From contig NZ_MWQI01000001.1 in NCBI RefSeq assembly GCF_002210345.1, positions 620,001 through 684,000 of the forward strand: DNA of 64,000 bases. The letters are read 5' to 3'. A program made the translations under genes and the position numbers. This document shows, piece after piece, positions 17,237-25,039 of this stretch (within the stretch, counting starts at the first letter, position 1; each line of letters opens with the position of its first letter). The DNA comes from Fibrobacter sp. UWB4. GTDB taxonomy: Bacteria > Fibrobacterota > Fibrobacteria > Fibrobacterales > Fibrobacteraceae. The notes below the pieces were generated by a model, which made no database searches, had not been told where the DNA came from, and saw only the letters and a program-made list of their open reading frames with translations.

Positions 17237-18255
17237 TGTTTTCAGTTTCTTTATCTGAAGTTTTTGAAACGATGAATCTTAAAATGCCTTCGAATGAGGG
17301 CGTTTTAAATTTTAAACTGACTGGATTTTCATCGCTCGATCAGGCGGGGCCGCACGATGTCTCGTTCTGGACGGGCGATGCCAAAACGGAAACAGGACTT
17401 GCAGGGAATGCCGGTGGCGTGAGCGCGAGTGCTTTTGCCGGCGTTACGGCGGGCCTCCTTTTTGTGCCGAGTTTATACGAAAAGTATTGCGTGGATGGGC
17501 GCTCAGAACTTTTGCCGAATGTGCATTTTGTATGCCCGGTCGAAAATCCATACCATGCAATGGTGACGTTCATGAAGGAATTTGTAGAACGTCGCGAAGT
17601 TTTTGAAGAAACGAAAATTGCAGCTTCTGCACAAGTTCATGCTTCGGCGGTTGTTGAAGGCGTGGTGGGCGAGAACGCTATCGTCGGTCCGAATTGCGTG
17701 GTGATGAAAGGCGCTACGATTGGCGCTGGCACAATTCTAGAAGCAAATGTGACGGTTTACCCGCGTGTGACGATTGGCGAAGATTGCGTGTTCCAGGCGG
17801 GCGTTGTCGTGGGTCCTCGCGGTTTTGGATTTTACGAGTACGAGGGCAAGCGTCGTATGGTGCCGCATTTGGCGGGAGTCCGCATCGGGAACCGCTGTAG
17901 CTTTAGCGCAAATGACGTGGTTGCTGCGGGCTTTGTCTCTCCGACGGTGATTGGCGATGATTGCCATTTCGATACGTTCGTACAAGTGGCGCATAATTGC
18001 CGCCTTGGAAACAACATCATGATGGCTTCGCAGTCTGGCGTGGCGGGTTCCGTGATTATGGAAGATGACGTGGAATTTGCGGGCGGTGTGCAGTCGGCGG
18101 GGCATTTGACGATTGGCAAGGGCGTGAAAGTCGCTGCCAAGGCGGGCGTTACCAAGAGCCTCAAGGCGGGCAAGGTTTACGCTGGCTATCCGGCCGAAGA
18201 AATTGACGTCTGGCGCCGTTCCGTCGTGAAACTCCGAATGATGGGAAAGCGGTAG
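17236..18255 (+). CDS. lpxD: UDP-3-O-acylglucosamine N-acyltransferase
   Basis: The 339-residue LpxD adds the N-linked acyl chain during lipid A synthesis. An N-terminal uridine-binding domain (to about residue 110) leads into a left-handed beta helix with hexapeptide repeats and the VAHNCRLGNN segment carrying the catalytic His. The end is YAGYPAEEIDVWRR. I use ATG 17236, which overlaps the upstream stop and follows AGAGGA; an in-frame codon at 17203 lies inside the kinase gene. A family A repeat separates it from lpxC and fabZ, the next genes of the pathway. Confidence 0.93.
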   Translation: MFSVSLSEVFETMNLKMPSNEGVLNFKLTGFSSLDQAGPHDVSFWTGDAKTETGLAGNAGGVSASAFAGVTAGLLFVPSLYEKYCVDGRSELLPNVHFVCPVENPYHAMVTFMKEFVERREVFEETKIAASAQVHASAVVEGVVGENAIVGPNCVVMKGATIGAGTILEANVTVYPRVTIGEDCVFQAGVVVGPRGFGFYEYEGKRRMVPHLAGVRIGNRCSFSANDVVAAGFVSPTVIGDDCHFDTFVQVAHNCRLGNNIMMASQSGVAGSVIMEDDVEFAGGVQSAGHLTIGKGVKVAAKAGVTKSLKAGKVYAGYPAEEIDVWRRSVVKLRMMGKR

Positions 18256-18261
18256 GGTGTG

Positions 18262-18376
18262 GGGTATGGGGTCGCTAGTAAACTTGCTATGGGGACGCTA
18301 CGCTTTGGGCTTTAGAAATATTGTTTTATGCCCATAGCCCATAGCTCAAAGGACCGTAAGGTCCGCGCCCATAGCT
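18262..18376 (+). repeat. family A composite repeat, copy 2
   Basis: It contains GGTATGGGGTCGC, GCTACGCTTTGGGC, then GCCCATAGCCCATAGCTCAA, the hairpin GGACCGTAAGGTCC and CCCATAGCT. The terminal parts are themselves 7-mers (GCCCATA). It sits between lpxD and lpxC. Confidence 0.8.
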
Positions 18377-18383
18377 TAACATG

Positions 18384-18411
18384 CTCTAAGTTCTAAGTTC
18401 TTAACTTTCAA
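18384..18411 (-). repeat. four-heptad array, H3-like
   Basis: Heptads CTCTAAG, TTCTAAG, TTCTTAA and CTTTCAA occupy 28 bases. On the other strand they begin with AAGAACT-like units, as at 9996. Confidence 0.6.
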
Positions 18412-18445
18412 GAGTGCAATATTTTTATAAATTCCCGTTATCTAA

Positions 18446-19375
18446 ATGAAAAAAGATTCTCGTAAAAGCCCGCGTGAGTGGGAATTTAGTTCTGCGTCTT
18501 TGTCTTACGGCAAGGCGAACGTTAAAATTGAACTCCAGGAGTACAATCCGCAACTGGAGCCTCGCGTCGAATGGCGCGTGGGCGGTCGTTCTTTTTACAG
18601 CACCGATTGCGTGAAGTGCTTCACGGATTTGAAGTTCAGCGTGGCCCGTACTGCAATTTATGAATCGGGCGAAGGCGCTCATGCATTGAAGCTTGCGTCT
18701 CCGGAACACCTTGCACCTGTATTCTTGATGTGGCCGTCTCGCCGCTTTGTGGTGGATGTCGCCTGCAACGAAGAAAGTGATAAGGGTTGTGTTGCTGAAG
18801 TCCCGCTGATGGATGGCAGTGCGCTCCCGTTCTTTAGCGAATTTCGCAGAAATGTGGGTGCGCCCGAAGAACTCGCTTTTTACGACGTTCCCTTGCACGA
18901 TGAATGGGACTTGTTCCGCACGGATGTTGATGTTGCACAAGCACAAAAGCCTTACGGTTCCGTGAAAATCACGCCGAGCGAAGCGTTCGAGGTGGAATAC
19001 ATCTTGGAACGAAACGAAAACGGTCGCGTCTTTAAGTCGGCGGCGAATGTTTCCATTTACTCGGCAGAAGACTTGTACAATGTCTTTGTGGCGAGAACTT
19101 TTATTTTGAAAAACGAATTTGACGAAGCCCGCAAGGCAGGTTTGCTTGGCGGGGTGGATGAATCCTGTGGGCTCTTGCTCGACAATTCTCCGGAAGCTTC
19201 GGCTCCCGCGTTTAGAGTTGCCGATGAACCCGCTCGTCATAAAATCCTCGACCTGTTGGGAGACCTTTGCTTTGCAAAGCCCGCACTCCCGAAAGTTCGT
19301 CTGGAAATCATCAACGGTGGTCACTTGAGCCACAGAACAATCTTAGAAAAGGTGTTGCCCTATGCTTTACAATGA
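18446..19375 (+). CDS. lpxC: divergent UDP-3-O-acyl-GlcNAc deacetylase (LpxC-like)
   Basis: The 309-residue protein is divergent, but the LpxC active-site pattern is intact: SPEH (His88), VPLMDGSALPFF, the HKILD zinc motif in ARHKILDLLGDL (His265, Asp269) and GGHLSH (His293), matching the positions of the zinc ligands and general acid in LpxC. The N-terminal domain is weakly conserved. LpxC catalyses the committed step of lipid A synthesis. The fabZ start lies inside its last codons; in Bacteroidota and some others these two are fused into one protein, which supports the call. Confidence 0.82.
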   Translation: MKKDSRKSPREWEFSSASLSYGKANVKIELQEYNPQLEPRVEWRVGGRSFYSTDCVKCFTDLKFSVARTAIYESGEGAHALKLASPEHLAPVFLMWPSRRFVVDVACNEESDKGCVAEVPLMDGSALPFFSEFRRNVGAPEELAFYDVPLHDEWDLFRTDVDVAQAQKPYGSVKITPSEAFEVEYILERNENGRVFKSAANVSIYSAEDLYNVFVARTFILKNEFDEARKAGLLGGVDESCGLLLDNSPEASAPAFRVADEPARHKILDLLGDLCFAKPALPKVRLEIINGGHLSHRTILEKVLPYALQ

Positions 19376-19799
19376 AGAACAAGTTCATGCCCTCCTCCCT
19401 CAGAAGGCTCCGTTTGCTTTCGTGGACGAAATTCAGGAAATCACCGAAGGTGACCAGCCGTCTATCGTTGCTGTTTGGCACGTGACGGGCAAGGAAAAGT
19501 TCTTTGACGGTCACTTCCCGAACAATCCGGTGCTCCCGGGCGTGATCCAGATCGAATCCATGGCTCAGGCCGCAACGCTCTTGACAATGATTGCTAAGAA
19601 GGCCGATGTCGAAGGCAAGCGCCCGGCATTCATGGGTGTCGAAAACTGCCGCTTCCGCGCTCCGGTGATTCCGCCGCAGGACTTGACGCTCAAGGCTACG
19701 CTCGTGATGGCTCGCCATGGCATCTACAAGTACACTGGCGAAATCTGGCAGGGCGAAACGCTTATCTGCAACGCCTCCTTTAGCGCTGCAATGGTCTAA
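19362..19799 (+). CDS. fabZ: 3-hydroxyacyl-ACP dehydratase FabZ
   Basis: The 145-residue hotdog protein has the FabZ active site DGHFPNNPVLPGV with the catalytic His, followed by the Glu in IQIESMAQAA, and an N-terminal LLPQKAPFAFVDEI. It dehydrates 3-hydroxyacyl-ACP in fatty acid synthesis. It overlaps lpxC by 14 bases in another frame, so the two are translationally coupled rather than fused. Confidence 0.93.
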   Translation: MLYNEEQVHALLPQKAPFAFVDEIQEITEGDQPSIVAVWHVTGKEKFFDGHFPNNPVLPGVIQIESMAQAATLLTMIAKKADVEGKRPAFMGVENCRFRAPVIPPQDLTLKATLVMARHGIYKYTGEIWQGETLICNASFSAAMV

Positions 19800-19812
19800 T
19801 TAAGGCTGAGTT

Positions 19813-20682
19813 ATGACGCGAGCTGACGATAAATTGAACGTGTTGATTTTAGCGGCTGGGCTTGGCACAAGGCTGAGACCTTTGACGTCGGAAATCCCGA
19901 AGCCGTTGGTTCGCATTTATGACAAGAGCATTCTCGAAATCCAAATGGAGCGGGCGAAGTCGCTTGGCGATGTCCGCTTGCACGCGAATGCGCATTACCT
20001 GGCTGACCAGATTGTAAGTGAGGGCAAACGCCTTGGCTTTGAAAAAGTTTGGGTCGAAACGCCTGAAATCCTCGGAACTGCTGGCCCCTTGCGCCGGATT
20101 TATGCGGCGGGGTATCGCGGTGGTCTCTTGATTATGAATGGCGACGCGTACTGCAATTTTGACTTGGGTGCGTTTGTGCGGAATGCACGAAACCGCTGTG
20201 AGGTGGCTCTCCTGGCGGTCGATTTCCCGAAGGTAAACACGTTCCGCGTGGGTGCGGATGGTTGCCTTGCGGGCGTTGCAGGCCGCTTTGGCTCGGAAGA
20301 AGGCTTTGCCGCAACGTTCTCTGGAATTTCGTGGTACAGCGATGAAGCTTTGTCTCGGATTCGCGACGGCGAATTCGATATCCGTGAATTCTGGAAGCAA
20401 GAGATTGCTGCGGGGTGTGCTCCGTTTGTCGATATGAGTCAACTGCATGCCACGTGGATTGACATGGGTTCGCCCGAAGGTCTTATGGCTGCAGTGGAAG
20501 CGCGCTTGGTGGAATGTGGCCGCAACAAGAATGAAGCGGTTGTGGAACCCGGCGTTGTCATTCCTGACGGTGTGAAAATTGCTCATTCTGTGATTTTTAA
20601 AGGTGCCGAAATTCAACCTGGCGAGACCATCGAAAACGAAATCCGCGGAAAAGGATTTAAGTGGGTAGTCAGTGGTCAATAG
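19813..20682 (+). CDS. sugar-1-phosphate nucleotidyltransferase (MurU/HddC-like)
   Basis: The 289-residue protein has the nucleotidyltransferase signature LAAGLGTRLRPLT with PKPLV, and MNGDAYCN. A short tail after residue 235 has two hexapeptide-like turns. Related enzymes make UDP-MurNAc or NDP-sugars for cell-wall recycling or surface sugars; the sugar cannot be told. It starts 13 bases after fabZ and is probably in that operon. The final codons (VVSGQ) and stop are supplied by a heptad repeat array. Confidence 0.82.
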   Translation: MTRADDKLNVLILAAGLGTRLRPLTSEIPKPLVRIYDKSILEIQMERAKSLGDVRLHANAHYLADQIVSEGKRLGFEKVWVETPEILGTAGPLRRIYAAGYRGGLLIMNGDAYCNFDLGAFVRNARNRCEVALLAVDFPKVNTFRVGADGCLAGVAGRFGSEEGFAATFSGISWYSDEALSRIRDGEFDIREFWKQEIAAGCAPFVDMSQLHATWIDMGSPEGLMAAVEARLVECGRNKNEAVVEPGVVIPDGVKIAHSVIFKGAEIQPGETIENEIRGKGFKWVVSGQ

Positions 20683-20699
20683 TCATTGGTCAATAGATA
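20665..20699 (+). repeat. five-heptad array, H3, overlapping a gene end
   Basis: Heptads GTAGTCA, GTGGTCA, ATAGTCA, TTGGTCA and ATAGATA occupy 35 bases. The first two encode the last residues of the nucleotidyltransferase and the third provides its TAG stop. Confidence 0.8.
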
Positions 20700-20714
20700 G
20701 TTTAATTTTAGTGT

Positions 20715-20751
20715 GTCATCCTGAGCGGAGTGTAACGTAGTCGAAGCATCT
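20715..20751 (+). repeat. family B repeat, left of the GIY-YIG gene
   Basis: GTCATCCTGAGCG, then GAGTGTAACGT, then AGTCGAAGCATCT. It ends 15 bases before the nuclease ATG and is inverted relative to the copy at 21053. Confidence 0.85.
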
Positions 20752-20766
20752 AAAGCGAATTGCATT

Positions 20767-21051
20767 ATGCCAAATAGTTATTACACATACATAATGACAA
20801 ATCAAAGTAATACTACTTTATATATTGGTGTAACGAATAATATTGAACGTCGTGCGTTAGAACATATTGAAGGATTTGGAGCGGCATTTACATCTAAATA
20901 TAAAATCAATAAACTTGTTTATTTTGAACGATATACAGAAGTTTTGGATGCTATTAAGCGAGAAAAACAATTAAAAGGATGGAAACGAGAAAAAAAGGTA
21001 ATGCTTATAAATCAGATGAATCCTGAATGGAATAACTTGATGCAGGAATAG
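20767..21051 (+). CDS. single-domain GIY-YIG nuclease
   Basis: The 94-residue protein is one GIY-YIG domain: YYTYIMTNQ (GIY strand), LYIGVTNNIERRALEH (YIG strand, catalytic Arg region), and a C-terminal REKQLKGWKREKK helix. It is of the YhbQ/UPF0213 size class. The gene is noticeably more AT-rich than its neighbours and has no clear Shine-Dalgarno. It is bracketed by inverted copies of repeat family B, one 15 bases before the ATG and one starting a base after the stop. That suggests gene and repeats form one unit. Function in repeat mobility is inference. Confidence 0.88.
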   Translation: MPNSYYTYIMTNQSNTTLYIGVTNNIERRALEHIEGFGAAFTSKYKINKLVYFERYTEVLDAIKREKQLKGWKREKKVMLINQMNPEWNNLMQE

Positions 21052-21052
21052 A

Positions 21053-21094
21053 GATCCTTCGACTCCACGCTTAACGCGTTTCGCTCAGGATGAC
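21053..21094 (-). repeat. family B repeat, right of the GIY-YIG gene
   Basis: On the minus strand: GTCATCCTGAGCG, then AAACGCGTTAAGCGT, then GGAGTCGAAGGATC. The arms match the copy at 20715; the middle differs and is itself palindromic. Confidence 0.85.
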
Positions 21095-21135
21095 ACTGTT
21101 GTTTAACCATGCTTTATTGCAATGATGTAGTTCTA

Positions 21136-21163
21136 ACCCCTAAAACCTATAACCTACTACCTA
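21136..21163 (-). repeat. four-heptad array, ACCTA family
   Basis: Heptads ACCCCTA, AAACCTA, TAACCTA and CTACCTA occupy 28 bases and end 3 bases before the ATG of the methyltransferase gene. Confidence 0.7.
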
Positions 21164-21166
21164 ATC

Positions 21167-21976
21167 ATGCGTAAATTTAGAATTGTTTTAGTTGAACCGG
21201 AACACCCGCACAATGTGGGGTTTGTCGCACGTGCCATGCATTGCTATGCATTGCCGGAACTTTATATTGTCTATCCGAAGCGCGACAAAGTCTTGGACAA
21301 ATCTTACCATACGGCGGCCAATAGCCATGACATTCTGGATAACGCAAAGGTTGTCCACAAGTTCGAAGATGCCATTGGCGATTGCTCTTGCGCTGTCGCT
21401 TACAGCCGCCGCATTTTTGCAAGTTCCATCAAGCATACGATGGTGCAGAACTTGTCTGACATGCTCCCCGAAGATGGAACGATTGCTCTCGTGTTCGGTC
21501 GTGAATCTTGCGGGCTTGCGCTTGAAGAAGTGAACGCTTGCACGTACCAGTGCGAAATTCCGGTGCCGGGACTTATGAGCTTGAATCTTGGACAAGCGGT
21601 CTCGATTAGCTTGTACGAACTTTGCCGTTCCGGGGCACTCGCGAACGGCGAGGGCCGCGCGAAGCGCACAACGCGAGGCGTTGCCGAAACGGGTCCTGCA
21701 ACTATTCAGCAGATTGATGGCTTCAAGAAGTTCCTTGACCGTTATTTGACGGGCCAGTATCACGATCAGGCTTGGCGCGATAGCTTCCTCAACACGCTCT
21801 TGCAGCGCTTGCACCCGACGCGTAACGAACTCTCGGCGCTGTTCGGACTTTTGCGCAATTTGGCTGGCAAGCCCGCTCGCTTGGAACATGCCGCCGAAAA
21901 GGCTGCAAAGCAGGCATCGCAGAATGCTGAACAGGATGAAACTCAAAAGGCGGACTGCTCGCAGAAATCCGAGTAG
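21167..21976 (+). CDS. SPOUT-class tRNA/rRNA 2'-O-methyltransferase (TrmJ-like)
   Basis: The 269-residue SpoU/TrmH-family protein has motif 1 NVGFVARAM, motif 2 LVFGRESCGL and motif 3 SLNLGQAVSISLYEL, which form the trefoil-knot SAM site. The extra C-terminal region resembles TrmJ, which methylates the 2'-O of tRNA position 32. The final 30 residues are a charged Gln/Ala/Glu tail. A heptad repeat array replaces any normal leader, so the start signal is unclear. Confidence 0.85.
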   Translation: MRKFRIVLVEPEHPHNVGFVARAMHCYALPELYIVYPKRDKVLDKSYHTAANSHDILDNAKVVHKFEDAIGDCSCAVAYSRRIFASSIKHTMVQNLSDMLPEDGTIALVFGRESCGLALEEVNACTYQCEIPVPGLMSLNLGQAVSISLYELCRSGALANGEGRAKRTTRGVAETGPATIQQIDGFKKFLDRYLTGQYHDQAWRDSFLNTLLQRLHPTRNELSALFGLLRNLAGKPARLEHAAEKAAKQASQNAEQDETQKADCSQKSE

Positions 21977-21990
21977 CAATACCGCTGGAG

Positions 21991-22953
21991 ATGGACATGT
22001 ACGAAATATTGCCCTACAGTCACGAACTGGAACAGCGCTGGGATCGCTTTGTCATGGAAAATTCCATGAACGGAACGTTTTTGCAGACGCGCAAGTTCTT
22101 GAACTACCATCCAGAAGGTCGGTTCAAGGACGCTTCGTTCTTTGTCGAAAAGAGCGGTATCATCGTGGCTGTCGTTCCTGGCTGTAATGTCGATGGCAAA
22201 TTCGTATCGCATCAGGGGTCCACTTTCGGTGGCCCCGTTATCTCCAAAGATTTTTATTCGGGCAACAAGATTCTTGAAATCATCAAGACGATTGATGATC
22301 ACATTGCCCAAAATTTCAAAAGCGTAAAGCTAAAACCGACGTCGCAGATTTTTGCAACGATGCCGACGGATATGCTGGATTACGCTTTGGAACATGCGGG
22401 TTACTGCCGCCATACGGAACTCAGCTGCTATACGCCGCTTGCTCAAGATGTTGATCCGCTTGAAGCCTGCAAGCGTGAATGTCGCCATAACTTTAGACAA
22501 GCTGAAAAATTGAATTTGACCTACGGCGAGATTCCCGATAGCGAAATGGAAACATTTTACGATTTCCTGGTGCTTTCTAAGGCTCGCCACAACACGACGC
22601 CCGTCCATTCCTTAGCTGAACTGCACGACCTTAAACGGAGATTTCCAAAAGAAATTTTATTCCGTGGTGTTTGGCAGAACGGCGAATACCTTTCGGGAAT
22701 GATGATTTTCTATTTCAAACAGGTAAAGGTTTTCCATTTCCAGTACCTTGCTCCCGATGATTCTAAACGCGAAACGAACGCTACAACGGCGCTGTTTGTG
22801 AATGCCATGCGAGAAGCCGCTCAAGCGGGCTGCGAAAAATTCTCTTGGGGAATTTCGACTGAAGATGGCGGCGCGTATTTAAACGAGAATCTCTATCGTT
22901 TTAAAGAGTCGTTCGGCGCACTTCCTTGCGTGAACGCGAGATACGAGAAATGA
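21991..22953 (+). CDS. GNAT/FemAB-like acyltransferase
   Basis: The 320-residue protein has two GNAT-like halves as in FemAB/BioF2-like proteins: an N-terminal half with FLQTRKFLNYH and GGPVISKDF, and a C-terminal half with CRHNFRQAEK, FLVLSKARHN and the acceptor region ALFVNAMREAAQAGCEKFSWG. Such enzymes transfer acyl or aminoacyl groups, often to cell-envelope sugars or peptides. The substrate is unknown. The gene follows the methyltransferase by 14 bases, so they are probably co-transcribed. Confidence 0.68.
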   Translation: MDMYEILPYSHELEQRWDRFVMENSMNGTFLQTRKFLNYHPEGRFKDASFFVEKSGIIVAVVPGCNVDGKFVSHQGSTFGGPVISKDFYSGNKILEIIKTIDDHIAQNFKSVKLKPTSQIFATMPTDMLDYALEHAGYCRHTELSCYTPLAQDVDPLEACKRECRHNFRQAEKLNLTYGEIPDSEMETFYDFLVLSKARHNTTPVHSLAELHDLKRRFPKEILFRGVWQNGEYLSGMMIFYFKQVKVFHFQYLAPDDSKRETNATTALFVNAMREAAQAGCEKFSWGISTEDGGAYLNENLYRFKESFGALPCVNARYEK

Positions 22954-22964
22954 GTTACTAGTTG

Positions 22965-22992
22965 TTGGTCCTTAGTCAATAGTTTTTAGTTT
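22965..22992 (+). repeat. four-heptad array, H3
   Basis: Heptads TTGGTCC, TTAGTCA, ATAGTTT and TTAGTTT occupy 28 bases. They face the inverted array at 23018; CCTTAGTCAATAGTT here is nearly perfectly complementary to AACTATTGACTAAAC there. Confidence 0.75.
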
Positions 22993-23017
22993 TGCAAACG
23001 TGTAATCGAAAATCTCT

Positions 23018-23050
23018 AATGACCATTGACCAATAACTATTGACTAAACT
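23018..23050 (-). repeat. heptad array, H3, inverted
   Basis: Units AATGACC, ATTGACC, AATAACT and ATTGACT run up to the stop codon of the cupin gene. With 22965 they make a long hairpin between two convergent genes, which could act as a terminator. Confidence 0.75.
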
Positions 23051-23476
23051 CTAATCCCTATTTACTTCTTTAACAAAATCCTCATACTCGTAGATGTAAT
23101 CGGATTCATCGTAATGCTCGGAGGCGAGCACCATGCAGACGGCGCCCGAAGAGAAGTTTTCGATTTCGCGCCAGTGCATTGTCGGGATGTAAAGCCCGTG
23201 GTAGGAACGGTTCAGGGAATATTTGGAACGCGTCTTGCCGTCGTCCAGAATCACGTCAAAGCTACCGCTTGCCGCAATGATCAGCTGACGTAGCTTGCGA
23301 TGGGCATGGCCACCGCGGGTCGTTCCGCCCGGGACGTCGTACAGGTAGTACACGCGCTTGATATCAAACGGGATGAGTTCGCCGCCTTCGACAACACTCA
23401 AGTTGCCTCGCTGGTCGTGAGCGATAGGGATATCAATTAAACGCGGTTCTTTAAGCTGTTCTTCGTTCCATTCCAT
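23051..23476 (-). CDS. FdtA/QdtA-type cupin (sugar 3,4-ketoisomerase-like)
   Basis: The 141-residue cupin has DQRGNLSVVEGGELIPFDIKR in outline, VYYLYDVPGG, RGGHAHRKLRQ and the CMVLASEHYDESDYIYEYEDF end, the signature of dTDP-4-oxo-6-deoxyglucose 3,4-ketoisomerases (FdtA, QdtA, WxcM-C). These act in deoxysugar synthesis for surface glycans. The open frame continues upstream to 23617, but that part is repeat DNA and lacks a start signal, so I start at ATG 23476 (MEWNEE). No sugar-biosynthesis partners are next to it. Confidence 0.85.
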   Translation of the reverse strand: MEWNEEQLKEPRLIDIPIAHDQRGNLSVVEGGELIPFDIKRVYYLYDVPGGTTRGGHAHRKLRQLIIAASGSFDVILDDGKTRSKYSLNRSYHGLYIPTMHWREIENFSSGAVCMVLASEHYDESDYIYEYEDFVKEVNRD

Positions 23477-23572
23477 GCCCTTAATATAACAAAACCTTTT
23501 TGAAATGAAATGATTTGCTTGAAAAATATAATGTATGGCGCCCCCGGAACAAATGCGAGTACGAGAAATAAT

Positions 23573-23616
23573 GGATCCCCTCCCTGACGGTCGAGGATGA
23601 CGGGGCCGGGGTGACA
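23573..23616. repeat. composite P/B-type palindromic repeat
   Basis: GGATCCCCTCCCTGACGG, then TCGAGGATGACGGGGCC and GGGGTGAC. The GTGAC/GATCCC ends are those of family P, with internal rearrangement. It lies between the cupin and regulator genes. Confidence 0.55.
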
Positions 23617-23628
23617 ATGTGAGCCAAC

Positions 23629-24072
23629 TTATCTCCAGTGCTTCAGTTGCGAGAGGTGCGAATCAAAGAACTTGCGTCTTTCTGCATCGGGCGTGTTGTC
23701 GGGATTTGGCATGTGCGAAAGCAAAAAGTCAAGCAATGTGTCTTTGCTTGTGTAGGCAAACTTGCCACCGTCATAGCACCACTTGCAGTAATCTTCGTTG
23801 AAAGAGCCGTCCGTTTCGCGGCTGATCATGGCATCGTCACCGAGCGGCATGCCGCAGCACTGGCAAAAGAGCTGGCGCGGAGCGCCGAGCAGCGTGTTGA
23901 TGGAAACGTTGAATTCCTTTGAAAGCACTTTGAGCATTTCTGTGTTTGGCTGAGTTTCTCCGGTTTCCCAGCGGCTAATGGCCTGGCGTGTCACGTGAAT
24001 GCGTTCTGCCATTTGGTCTTGCGTAAGGTTGTGCTTTTCGCGGATGTTCTTCAAAATCTCCTGGGTCTTCAT
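23629..24072 (-). CDS. XRE-family regulator with C-terminal zinc ribbon
   Basis: The 147-residue protein has an N-terminal Cro/C1 helix-turn-helix (residues 1-62: LTQDQMAERIHVTRQAISRWE) and a C-terminal putative zinc-ribbon domain with CQCCGMPL and CKWCYDGG as the two Cys pairs. The second domain is known from small zinc-ribbon proteins found alone or fused to HTH domains. A good AAAGGAG precedes the ATG. The target genes are unknown. Confidence 0.88.
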   Translation of the reverse strand: MKTQEILKNIREKHNLTQDQMAERIHVTRQAISRWETGETQPNTEMLKVLSKEFNVSINTLLGAPRQLFCQCCGMPLGDDAMISRETDGSFNEDYCKWCYDGGKFAYTSKDTLLDFLLSHMPNPDNTPDAERRKFFDSHLSQLKHWR

Positions 24073-24182
24073 TGAATCTCCTTTGTTCGATTACGGAGTC
24101 AAATATACCAACGCTCTAGCGCAAAATCAAGAAACAGGCTGTTGCGTTGTGTAAAATGTAAATGGGTTGTTAGTTGTTTGAA

Positions 24183-25001
24183 TTAGTAATTCGGAATCTG
24201 AATCTTGGGCATCTTCAGGTTCAATGGGCGGTACAGTTCGTCGTATAAATCCTGAAGTTCCTTTTTCTTGAAATCGTAAAGGCGGTATGTTCCTATGACG
24301 CTTCTCGCTGTGTCTAGGTTGCCGAGATTTCTTCCAACTTGGATGTGCTTGAAACCGGCTGTTTTTATAGCCCGCATAAGGGAACGTAGCTCGTAAAGAT
24401 AGTCCTTGTTAAAGCCATCTTCCAGTATCAGGACAATCCAGTCCTTGTCTGGAAATTCGAATCGTGTGCGCACTGTGGCGAGGTCCTTGGCGATGACGTT
24501 AAAGGCCGATAGAGGCTTTATTCTTGCATTAGGGTAGTCTTTGTCACGGATGGCCTTGATGGAATCAGATGGCTTTGCTCCGCGGCGCCCTTCTCCGGGG
24601 AATGCGATGAAGGCCCCGCTGGAATCAGTGATATATTCTTTGTTGGAATCGGAGTAAAGGCCCCAGATTATTTTGCCCGGGTCTTCTTCCGATTCTTTTT
24701 GGATGGCGACATAATCTACATTTGGCTTTCTCTTGGGAAAATCATCAGATGATGGATCGACGAGTTCCTTTAGAACGGTGTAGTAGGTGTTCGGCATGAA
24801 ACCGCCCCTTGCGCCAATGACGAAGAAACTGTCTTTTTTTACGGCGACAGCCAAATGCAGCAGGCTGGAATCGCTTTTTTCAAAGGAAACTTGGACTTTC
24901 TCAAATACGGCACCTTTGATGCTGCCTTTTGGCCGTTCTTTCGCGGATGTGTTCGATACGGCAAGTATAGTTATGATTGCAAAAAGAATGAACCTGTTCA
25001 T
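24183..25001 (-). CDS. secreted protein of unknown function
   Basis: The 272-residue protein has a signal peptide (MNRFILFAIITILAVSNTSA) followed by a soluble alpha/beta region without a recognised motif. A segment near the middle (GLYSDSNKEYITDSSGAFIAF) is preceded by VVIGARGGFMPN-like text. It stands alone between the regulator and dut. Fibrobacter-specific function is a guess only. Confidence 0.6.
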   Translation of the reverse strand: MNRFILFAIITILAVSNTSAKERPKGSIKGAVFEKVQVSFEKSDSSLLHLAVAVKKDSFFVIGARGGFMPNTYYTVLKELVDPSSDDFPKRKPNVDYVAIQKESEEDPGKIIWGLYSDSNKEYITDSSGAFIAFPGEGRRGAKPSDSIKAIRDKDYPNARIKPLSAFNVIAKDLATVRTRFEFPDKDWIVLILEDGFNKDYLYELRSLMRAIKTAGFKHIQVGRNLGNLDTARSVIGTYRLYDFKKKELQDLYDELYRPLNLKMPKIQIPNY

Positions 25002-25039
25002 ACGTTTTACTTAAAGATAAAACTTTGTATATTTACGGC

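Noticed and set aside
23477-23617. 47-codon N-terminal extension of the cupin
   Set aside because: It crosses a palindromic repeat, and homologues start at the MEWNEE position.
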